This document shows positions 55,122 to 64,000 of a stretch of 64,000 bases of DNA, piece by piece. The first letter of the stretch is position 1, and each line of letters begins with the position of its first letter. The stretch lies in assembly GCF_003112695.1 (NCBI RefSeq), contig NZ_BFBP01000008.1, positions 518-64,517 of the forward strand. Direction: 5' to 3'. This DNA is from Azospira sp. I13. Its GTDB lineage: Bacteria; Pseudomonadota; Gammaproteobacteria; Burkholderiales; Rhodocyclaceae. The position numbers and the translations under genes were made by a program. The notes under the pieces were generated by a model that saw nothing but the letters and a program-made list of their open reading frames with translations, did not search any database and was not told the origin of the DNA.

Positions 55122-56660
55122 TTAAACCCAAGCGGCCTTGAATTCCTTGATCGCTTCGACGAGTTGCTTTTCGCCGTCAGCATCCAGGTCCTTGGACGTT
55201 TCCATCTTGGTCACCAGGTCGGCGTACTTTTGACGAACGTAGCTGTGCAGGCCCTTCTCGAATTCGAGAACGCGCTTCACGTCGACGTCGTCTGCGTAGC
55301 CCTTGGTGATGGCGTACAGCGTCACGGCCTGGTCGGCAATGCTCAGCGGGGTGTATTGACCCTGCTTCAGCACTTCCACGGTACGGCGGCCACGTTCCAG
55401 CTGCTTGCGGGTAGCTTCGTCCAGATCGGAAGCGAACTGGGCGAATGCAGCCAGTTCCCGGTACTGGGCGAGGTCGGTACGGATACCGCCGGACAGCTTC
55501 TTCACCAGCTTGGTCTGAGCAGCACCACCCACGCGGGACACGGAGATACCGGCGTTAATGGCGGGACGGACACCGGCGTTGAACAGGTCGGTTTCCAGGA
55601 AGATCTGACCGTCAGTAATGGAGATCACGTTGGTCGGCACGAAGGCGGACACGTCACCTGCCTGGGTCTCGATCACGGGCAGGGCGGTCAGAGAACCGGT
55701 CTTGCCCTTGACTTCGCCATTGGTCAGCTTTTCCACCCATTCTTCAGAAACGCGGGCAGCGCGTTCCAGCAGACGGGAGTGCAAATAGAACACGTCACCA
55801 GGGTAGGCTTCACGGCCGGGCGGACGACGCAGCAGCAGGGAGATCTGGCGATAGGCCCAAGCTTGCTTGGTCAGATCGTCATAAATGATCAGGGCGTCTT
55901 CACCGCGGTCGCGGAAGTATTCGCCCATGGTGCAGCCGGCGTAGGGAGCGATGAACTGCAGCGCGGCGGAGTCAGAAGCGGAGGCGGCCACCACGATGGT
56001 GTATTCCATGGCGCCGTGCTCTTCCAGCTTGCGTACCACGTTGGCGATAGTGGAAGCCTTTTGGCCCACTGCCACGTAGATACACTTCATGTTCTGACCC
56101 TTCTGGGCGATGATCGCATCAACAGCCACAGCGGTCTTGCCGGTCTGACGGTCACCGATGATCAGTTCGCGCTGGCCACGACCCACGGGAACCATGGAGT
56201 CGATAGCCTTGATGCCGGACTGCACGGGCTGGGACACGGACTTCCGCCAGATCACACCAGGGGCGACCTTTTCGATCTTGTCGGTCAGCTTGTTGCCCAG
56301 AGGGCCCTTGCCGTCGATAGGCTGGCCCAGGGAATTCACCACGCGGCCGATCAGCTCGGGGCCGACGGGCACTTCCAGAATGCGACCGGTGCACTTGACG
56401 GTGTCGCCTTCGGAAATGTGCTCGTATTCACCCAGCACCACAGCACCCACGGAGTCACGCTCCAGGTTCAGCGCCATACCGAAGGTGTTGCCGGGGAATT
56501 CCAGCATTTCGCCTTGCATTACATCCTGCAGGCCGTGAACGCGGCAGATGCCGTCGGTCACCGAGACAACGGTACCCTGCGTGCGGGTCTCGGCGCCCAC
56601 CTGCAGGTTTTGAATCTTGCTCTTGATCAGTTCGCTGATCTCGGAAGGATTCAACTGCAT
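55122..56660 (-). CDS. atpA: ATP synthase alpha subunit
   Basis: 512 residues. P-loop [13 protein letters not shown] (~170-182) and the family signature [18 protein letters not shown] (~365-382) are present. It carries the non-catalytic nucleotide sites of F1. It starts 9 bases after the atpH stop. Confidence 0.99.
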   Translation of the reverse strand: MQLNPSEISELIKSKIQNLQVGAETRTQGTVVSVTDGICRVHGLQDVMQGEMLEFPGNTFGMALNLERDSVGAVVLGEYEHISEGDTVKCTGRILEVPVGPELIGRVVNSLGQPIDGKGPLGNKLTDKIEKVAPGVIWRKSVSQPVQSGIKAIDSMVPVGRGQRELIIGDRQTGKTAVAVDAIIAQKGQNMKCIYVAVGQKASTIANVVRKLEEHGAMEYTIVVAASASDSAALQFIAPYAGCTMGEYFRDRGEDALIIYDDLTKQAWAYRQISLLLRRPPGREAYPGDVFYLHSRLLERAARVSEEWVEKLTNGEVKGKTGSLTALPVIETQAGDVSAFVPTNVISITDGQIFLETDLFNAGVRPAINAGISVSRVGGAAQTKLVKKLSGGIRTDLAQYRELAAFAQFASDLDEATRKQLERGRRTVEVLKQGQYTPLSIADQAVTLYAITKGYADDVDVKRVLEFEKGLHSYVRQKYADLVTKMETSKDLDADGEKQLVEAIKEFKAAWV

Positions 56661-56669
56661 GAATTTCTC

Positions 56670-57209
56670 CTAGTTCTTGAGCGCCGTAGCCATCGCATCG
56701 AGCTTGCCGCGTACGGAAGCGTCGAGGACCTGGTCACCCACCGCCACTTTGATACCACCGATCAGCGCTGCATCCACCACCACGCGGGGCTGGAGCTTGG
56801 AGCTGAAATGGGTTTCAAGTTGGCCCATCAGATTTTTCACTTGCGCGTCATCGAGGGGGAAGGCGCTGAAAACAACGGCTTCCTTGATGCCCTCTTCGGC
56901 ACTCTTGAGCTGCTCGTAGATTTCCTGGACTTGCGGCAACAGGGAGAGGCGCTCATTTTCGGCCAGGACACGGATAAAACCGGTCACGTCGGCGTTTTTG
57001 GCAGCCTCGCCGCTGAGCGAGACGAAAAGCTGGGTCAGCTGTTCGGCCGAAAGCTTCGGGTTACCGACGCACTGGACCATTTCGGGGTCCTGTGCGATGG
57101 TCGCCAGCAGCTTCAGGGTATCCGACCACTGAGCCAGGGCCTTTCCGTCGCGCGCCAGGCGGAATACTGCTTCCGCGTAGGGACGAGCGATGGTGACGGA
57201 TTCAGCCAT
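56670..57209 (-). CDS. atpH: ATP synthase delta subunit
   Basis: 179 residues. Helical N-terminal domain (ARPYAEAVFRLA) and the C-terminal part with VDAALIGGIKVAVGDQVLDAS. It holds the peripheral stalk to F1. It follows atpF after a 5-base gap. Confidence 0.97.
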   Translation of the reverse strand: MAESVTIARPYAEAVFRLARDGKALAQWSDTLKLLATIAQDPEMVQCVGNPKLSAEQLTQLFVSLSGEAAKNADVTGFIRVLAENERLSLLPQVQEIYEQLKSAEEGIKEAVVFSAFPLDDAQVKNLMGQLETHFSSKLQPRVVVDAALIGGIKVAVGDQVLDASVRGKLDAMATALKN

Positions 57210-57214
57210 AAGCG

Positions 57215-57685
57215 TTACAGATCCTGTTTGATCGTACCCAGGATGTCAGCATGGGCCTTGGCGTCGATTTCACGGCGCAGGATTTTCTCCGCACCGGCAA
57301 CCGCGAGTTCAGCCACACGCTCACGCAAACCTTCCTTGGCACGCACCACTTCCTGTTCGATCTCGGCCTTGGCAGCGGCGACGATACGGTCAGCTTCGAC
57401 CTTCGCCTGGGCTTTGGCTTCTTCCACGATCTGAGCGGCGCGCTTGTCAGCGCCGGAGATCAGTTCAGAGGCCTTTTCCTTGCCTTCGCGCATGGCTTCC
57501 GCCGAGCGCTTGGTCGCGAGCTCGAGGTCATGCTTGCCACGCTCGGCGGCAGCCAGACCGTCAGAGATTTTTTTCGCTCGCTCGTCGAGCGCCTTCACGA
57601 TGGGCGGCCACACGAATTTCATCGTGAACCACGCCAAAATGAAGAACACAACGAGCTGGGCGACCAGAGTTGCGTTCAGATTCAC
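57215..57685 (-). CDS. atpF: ATP synthase b subunit
   Basis: 156 residues. One N-terminal membrane span (~6-27, [22 protein letters not shown]) and a long charged helix forming the peripheral stalk dimer (~30-156). It is the size expected for proteobacterial b. Confidence 0.97.
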   Translation of the reverse strand: MNLNATLVAQLVVFFILAWFTMKFVWPPIVKALDERAKKISDGLAAAERGKHDLELATKRSAEAMREGKEKASELISGADKRAAQIVEEAKAQAKVEADRIVAAAKAEIEQEVVRAKEGLRERVAELAVAGAEKILRREIDAKAHADILGTIKQDL

Positions 57686-57723
57686 GGCTCTAACCCTTTA
57701 AAAAAAGTTGTTCGAGGCGCGAA

Positions 57724-58026
<303 letters not shown>

Positions 58027-58034
58027 TTACGAGA

Positions 58035-58910
58035 TTAGTGGCTCTCGTGGGCCTGACCGATATACACCAGGGTCAGCATCATGAAGATGAAGGCCTGCAG
58101 GGCAACGATCAGGATGTGGAAAACGGCCCACACGGAACCGGCGATGACGCCGCCGATCCAGAGGAATGCGCCGGTAGCGGTACCTGCCCAGGCAGCACCC
58201 ATCAGGGCGATCAGCATGAATACCAGTTCGCCGGCGTACATGTTGCCGAACAACCGCATGCCGTGGGAAACGGTCTTGGCCAGGAACTCGATCATCTGCA
58301 TGGCGAAGTTGACCGGGTACAGCAGGGGATGGCTGCCGAAGGGGGCGGTGAAGAGTTCATGCACCCAACCGCCGAAGCCCTTGATCTTGATGTTGTACCA
58401 GATGCAGACCAGCAGCACGCCGATGGACATACCCAAGGTGCCGTTCAGGTCGGCGGTGGGCACGACGCGCAGGAAGGCGTGATGGTCGCCGGAAGCAGCC
58501 TGCCACATGTTCGGCAGCAGATCGACGGGCAGGAAGTCCATGGAGTTCATCAGGAAAATCCAGACGAAAACCGTGAGCGCCAGGGGGGCCACGAACTTGC
58601 GGGATTCTTCGCTATGGACGATGCCCTTGGCCTGGTTGTTCACCATTTCGAGGACGATCTCGACTGCGGCCTGCATGCGACCGGGAACACCGGAAGTCAC
58701 GCTCTTGGCGACGCGCCACATGACGAAGAGACCGAGGACCCCCATCAGGATGGAGAAGACCACGGTATCGACGTTGATGACGGAAAAGTCGATGACGGCC
58801 TGCTGGGCATGGCCGGTGGAATTGAAGTGGGTCAGGTGGTGGACGATGTACTCGCCAGCGGTGGGGGCGTTAGCGGCGTGTTCCGCGACTGCCTCGTGAG
58901 CGTTTTCCAT
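58035..58910 (-). CDS. atpB: ATP synthase a subunit
   Basis: 291 residues. Several membrane helices and the essential Arg segment (AKTVSHGMRLFGNMYAGEL, with the Arg that faces the c-ring) are present. It forms the proton half-channels with the c-ring. The length is slightly more than E. coli because of an N-terminal extension (~1-35). Confidence 0.97.
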   Translation of the reverse strand: MENAHEAVAEHAANAPTAGEYIVHHLTHFNSTGHAQQAVIDFSVINVDTVVFSILMGVLGLFVMWRVAKSVTSGVPGRMQAAVEIVLEMVNNQAKGIVHSEESRKFVAPLALTVFVWIFLMNSMDFLPVDLLPNMWQAASGDHHAFLRVVPTADLNGTLGMSIGVLLVCIWYNIKIKGFGGWVHELFTAPFGSHPLLYPVNFAMQMIEFLAKTVSHGMRLFGNMYAGELVFMLIALMGAAWAGTATGAFLWIGGVIAGSVWAVFHILIVALQAFIFMMLTLVYIGQAHESH

Positions 58911-58911
58911 T

Positions 58912-59253
58912 TCAGGATTTCTTCCAAAAAGCCAAAAAACTCGCCTGCAGCGTTACTACCAAGCCGAGAAGCAGGGAAGGCCAATGCATCTCGGGATAGG
59001 ACTTGGCAGCAACAGCCAGTAATCCGATGGTGGCAGCGATCTTGACCACTTCGCCGAGGAAGAAGGTGAAGACCTTGGCTCCTCCGGGGCGCTTCGCCGC
59101 CCCTGCGAGACGCAGGGCGAAAAACGCATTGGGAAGAAGACAGGACAAGCCCCCCAGTCCAGCCGAGATGAGCCCCCGCTCCCCCAAGAAGAAGCCAAGC
59201 AGCGCCGCCGTTATTGTCACTGCCCAAAACTGGAAAAGAATTGCCCGGAACAT
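58912..59253 (-). CDS. atpI: AtpI-like ATP synthase-associated protein
   Basis: 113 residues with four hydrophobic segments. AtpI assists c-ring assembly in some bacteria and is not a core subunit. It is the first gene of the operon, directly upstream of atpB, and is downstream of the promoter at 59339-59367. Confidence 0.88.
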   Translation of the reverse strand: MFRAILFQFWAVTITAALLGFFLGERGLISAGLGGLSCLLPNAFFALRLAGAAKRPGGAKVFTFFLGEVVKIAATIGLLAVAAKSYPEMHWPSLLLGLVVTLQASFLAFWKKS

Positions 59254-59562
59254 GATTGATTTTCCGCGGTTTTTCCAGACTGGGCAGGAGGTTCAAACTG
59301 CGAACCAACGTCGCCGGCCGCCGCACACAAAGATAAATAATATAAGAGTTATCCCTTATTTAGTCAATGAGAACTGCGGAACAAAATAAGGGATTTGCCA
59401 GTCTAGGGGCGGAAAATTGCCCTACTTTCGAGCCGGCCCCACCTGGATTTGCCGTGATGGCACCGCCAGAAAACTGCCGCCGCCCCGTAAGGCAATGACG
59501 CAGTCCACTACTGCCGGACCTTCACACGGCCCGGGCGGCACTCCAACTGGCCACCAGGACTA
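59254..59562. other. Intergenic region holding the atp operon promoter
   Basis: 309 bases between atpI and the end of parB. It contains the promoter and inverted repeat described separately. The rest (59395-59562) shows nothing I can call; no hairpin-T-run terminator follows parB. Confidence 0.6.
59339..59394 (-). promoter_or_regulatory. ATP synthase operon promoter inside an inverted repeat
   Basis: Minus strand: -35 TTGACT (59367-59362), 17-base spacer, -10 TATATT (59344-59339). A perfect 11-bp inverted repeat, ATCCCTTATTT (59351-59361) and AAATAAGGGAT (59384-59394), has one arm in the spacer and the other just upstream of the -35. That placement suggests a regulator site; no regulator is known to me. 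Confidence 0.8.
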
Positions 59563-60396
59563 TTAGCGGAAGCGGGCCAGCAGGTCGTCCAACTGATCGA
59601 GGCTGGCAAATTCAATGGCGACCTTGCCGGCTCCCTTCTTGTTGGCCGCCACGGTCACCCGGGCACCCAGCAAGTCGGAAAGTTCTTCCTCCAGCCGCAG
59701 CAAATCCCGATCCTTGGACTTCTCAACCTTTTTCGGCGGATTGAGCAGCAACTGCACCAGACGCTCCGTCTCGCGGACGGATAGCTGCTTTTGGGCCACC
59801 CGGTTGCCCAGCTGAATCTGCTCTGCCCCTTCCAGGGAGAGCAGGGCGCGGGCATGGCCCATGTCCAGCTTGGCTTCCATCAGTAAATCCTGCACCGGCT
59901 GGGCCAGCTGCAGCAGGCGCAACAGGTTGGATGCAGCGGGCCGGGAACGGCCCACAGCGTCGGCAGCCTGCTGGTGGGTCATGTCGAATTCATCCACCAG
60001 GCGCTGCAAGCCCATGGCTTCTTCCAGGGGATTGAGGTTTTCCCGCTGGATGTTCTCGATGAGCGACATGGCGGCCGCCGCCTCATCGGGAATCTCCCGC
60101 ACCAGGGTCGGAACTTCCTTGAGGCCGGCCATGCGGCTGGCACGCCAGCGGCGCTCGCCGGCAATGATCTCGTAGCCGCCGGAAATCGGCCGCACCAGGA
60201 TGGGCTGCATAATGCCCTGGGCCTGGATGGAAGCCGCCAGCTCCTTCAGGGAGCCTTCATCCATACGAGTGCGGGGCTGGTATTTGCCCGGTTTCAGGGC
60301 ATCGATAGGCAGGGTGCGCTGCTGGTCCTTGCTGGCATCCACCACGTCACTGGCCAGCAGGGCATCCAGGCCCCGGCCGAGTCCCTTCATTTTCAT
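59563..60396 (-). CDS. parB: Chromosome-partitioning protein ParB
   Basis: 277 residues. The CTPase/ParB-N domain carries GERRWRASRMAGL (~79-91), the CTP-binding motif region, followed by the helix-turn-helix (~120-190) that recognises parS and a C-terminal dimerisation domain. It shares an ATGA overlap with parA. I did not find a clear parS site in the window. Confidence 0.97.
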   Translation of the reverse strand: MKMKGLGRGLDALLASDVVDASKDQQRTLPIDALKPGKYQPRTRMDEGSLKELAASIQAQGIMQPILVRPISGGYEIIAGERRWRASRMAGLKEVPTLVREIPDEAAAAMSLIENIQRENLNPLEEAMGLQRLVDEFDMTHQQAADAVGRSRPAASNLLRLLQLAQPVQDLLMEAKLDMGHARALLSLEGAEQIQLGNRVAQKQLSVRETERLVQLLLNPPKKVEKSKDRDLLRLEEELSDLLGARVTVAANKKGAGKVAIEFASLDQLDDLLARFR

Positions 60397-61172
60397 GCTG
60401 CCACCTCCGCCCGCGGCGTCAGGCCCGAGCGCTCAAGCATTTCCTCGGCCAGAGCTAAGTAGGACAGGGCCCCCTTGGATGTCTTGTCGAAGGCAATCAC
60501 CGGCTTGCCGTAGGACGGCGCTTCGGCCAGACGCACGTTGCGCGGGATGACGGTGCGGTACACCTTGCCGGAGAAGTGGCTTTCCAGCTCGGCGGAGACC
60601 TGCTGGTTGAGGGTGGACTGGGCGTTGTACATGGTGCGCAGCAGACCCTCGATTTCCAGCACCGGGTTGAGGCTGGCCCGTACCTTGCGCAGGGTGGTGA
60701 CCAGATCGGTGAGGCCTTCCAGGGCGTAGTACTCGCACTGCATGGGGATCATCACCGCCTGGGCTGCCGCCAGGGCATTCACCGTCAATAGATTAAGGGC
60801 GGGTGGGCAATCGATCAGCACGAAATCGTAGGCCTGGCCTTCCAGGGCCTCCTTGAGGCGCCGCTCCCGCTGGCCCACGTCGATCAGTTCGACTTCAGCA
60901 CCGGCCAGTTCCCGGTTGGCGGGAATAACGTCGAAGCCGAACTCGGTCTTGATGGTGGCCTGCTCCAGGGTCGCCGCCCCCAACAGGATCTGATACACGG
61001 TGGGCAGGGCTTCCTTCTTGAAGATGCCGCAGCCGGTGGTGGCATTGCCCTGGGGGTCCAGGTCGATGAGCAGCACGCGCTGCCCCAGGGTCGCCAGACA
61101 GGCGGCCAGGTTGACGCTGGTGGTGGTCTTGCCGACCCCCCCCTTCTGGTTGGTAATGGCCAGGATCTTCAC
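60393..61172 (-). CDS. parA: Chromosome-partitioning ATPase ParA
   Basis: 259 residues. Deviant Walker A KGGVGKTT (10-17) with the signature Lys, and the DLDPQGNATTGCG and LIDCPPAL motifs. It moves ParB-parS complexes and origins during segregation. It is chromosomal-type because it sits in the mnmG-rsmG-parA-parB order. The gap to the rsmG stop is 4 bases. Confidence 0.98.
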   Translation of the reverse strand: MKILAITNQKGGVGKTTTSVNLAACLATLGQRVLLIDLDPQGNATTGCGIFKKEALPTVYQILLGAATLEQATIKTEFGFDVIPANRELAGAEVELIDVGQRERRLKEALEGQAYDFVLIDCPPALNLLTVNALAAAQAVMIPMQCEYYALEGLTDLVTTLRKVRASLNPVLEIEGLLRTMYNAQSTLNQQVSAELESHFSGKVYRTVIPRNVRLAEAPSYGKPVIAFDKTSKGALSYLALAEEMLERSGLTPRAEVAA

Positions 61173-61176
61173 GCCT

Positions 61177-61814
61177 TCATTCCTCTCTCATGACCACCAG
61201 GTGGCGCGCCCCTTCGACACCGGGCACGGCCAGCGGGTGTACCGCCTCGACAACAATTCCCGCCGGCAGGCGGGAGAGCTCTTCCTGGGGATAAATCCCC
61301 TTCATCGCCAGCCAGCGCCCACCGGGCGCCAGCAGGTGACGCGTGAGACTGACGAAATCGGCCACCTCGGCAAAGGCCCGGGAGGTGATGGCCGCAAACT
61401 TCTGTTCCGGCTGCCAGGCCTCCACCCGCAGGCACTGGGCGGAGAGCCCCGGCAGGGGCAGTTCCATGGCGGCCTGCTTCAAGAAGGCCACCTTCTTGGA
61501 GTTGCTGTCCAGCAGGGTCACGGCCAAATCTGGCCGGGCAATGGCCAGGGGAATGCCGGGCTGGCCGCCGCCGCTGCCCACATCCAGCACGTTGGCGGGC
61601 GCCAGGGCGTCCACAAAGGGCAGGATGGCCAGGGAATCGAGCAGGTGGTGGCTCACCGCCTTGTCCTGGTCGCGCAGGGCGGTCAGGGCATAGACCTTGT
61701 TCCACTTGGCCAGCAGGGCCAGGTAGGCGAGCAGTTTACCCTGCGCCGTGCCGTCCAGGGGTATTCCGAGGGCATCGAGGCCCTGGGCCAGTTGCTGGGC
61801 CTGACCGGGGGTAC

Positions 61815-61818
<4 letters not shown>
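61177..61818 (-). CDS. rsmG: 16S rRNA (guanine527-N7)-methyltransferase RsmG
   Basis: 213 residues. SAM-binding motif [17 protein letters not shown] (~75-91), and the conserved [10 protein letters not shown] near the N-terminus. It methylates G527 of 16S rRNA; loss confers streptomycin tolerance in other bacteria. Its start overlaps the mnmG stop (ATGA). Confidence 0.97.
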
Positions 61819-63689
<1,871 letters not shown>

Positions 63690-63964
63690 GGGGACTCGTT
63701 TACGCAAAACGCCCGCGACCGGAGCCGGCGGGCTGGAAAATTCGGCGCCCACAGGGGGCCTCAGGGGGATCGAATGATACGCCAGTTCCATGAAACTTAA
63801 CAGTTTTCCGGCCTGATTCGATCCGCAAATAGCCGCCGACCGCGGGGCGGTTGGCCCCCTGGAACCCGCCTGCCAGCAGCAAACCGACGCCAGTGTCAGG
63901 AATTTCCTTGCTAGGGGCAGCCCATATGACGTAAGTTCCGCCAAAATCAACGCCAGAAGCCATC
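63690..63964. other. Divergent intergenic region upstream of mnmG
   Basis: 275 bases between mnmG (minus) and a possible plus-strand start at the edge. A TATCAT -10-like word reads toward mnmG, but no good -35 is present. I see no repeat, RNA gene or DnaA-box cluster. Confidence 0.4.
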
Positions 63965-64000
63965 ATGGATGCCAGCGAACTCGCCGCCCAGCAGCTCTTT
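63965..64000 (+). CDS. Possible start of a gene running off the right edge
   Basis: Twelve codons (MDASELAAQQLF) are open to the end of the window. The upstream SD is weak (CAGAAG). Too short to identify; it may be a divergent neighbour of mnmG. Confidence 0.3.
   Translation, partial: MDASELAAQQLF

Noticed and set aside
54414-57434. 1006-codon plus-strand frame antisense to the atp genes
   Set aside because: Shadow of atpG-atpA-atpH-atpF; no domain or SD.

Overview
The window looks like a chromosomal segment of a high-GC betaproteobacterium, most likely in or near the Rhodocyclales (Azospira/Dechloromonas-type). The basis is the gene set and order: mnmG-rsmG-parA-parB next to atpIBEFHAGDC, a ubiE/ubiJ cluster, and phoB-phoR. 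The genus is an inference. Nearly all of it is coding. The many long antisense reading frames are GC-driven shadows and are left out.

Left part (1-16650): the N-terminal part of an RTX-type calcium-binding surface protein running off the left edge; a CHASE2 adenylate cyclase paired with a FecR-TPR outer-membrane protein; then a plus-strand operon with a NarL-type response regulator, gspG, gspE, gspF, a minor pseudopilin, a TonB-like protein, a gspK-like gene and a multi-membrane-span histidine kinase. This is about half of a type II secretion system (T2SS), bracketed by its own two-component pair.

Middle (16651-31555): housekeeping and regulatory genes (ubiJ, a Tim44-domain protein, ubiE, a DUF971 protein, phoB with a Pho box, phoR, dgt), two separate HipB/HipA-type modules with readable promoters or operators, and a tandem pair of large paralogous proteins with a PilZ-like C-terminal region.

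Surface/secretion island (31620-52019): a divergent SecB-like chaperone, two small lipoproteins, a very large cysteine-free secreted protein with highly expressed-type codon usage (S-layer-like), two exported proteins with dockerin/EF-hand-like calcium loops, a pseudopilin, and the missing T2SS half (secretin GspD, and GspL/PilN-, GspC/PilP- and GspM/PilO-like parts). It closes with a lipoprotein paralogous to one at the other end of the block. Next is a two-partner secretion pair (TpsB/TpsA) followed by a FecR-domain protein. I infer that the split T2SS exports the abundant surface protein and/or the calcium-loop proteins. That is the most interesting hypothesis here.

Right part (52282-64000): the complete F-type ATP synthase operon with a clear sigma-70 promoter inside an inverted repeat, then parB, parA, rsmG and mnmG, and the first codons of a possible divergent gene at the edge. 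I found no tRNA, rRNA, CRISPR array, transposase or prophage gene.
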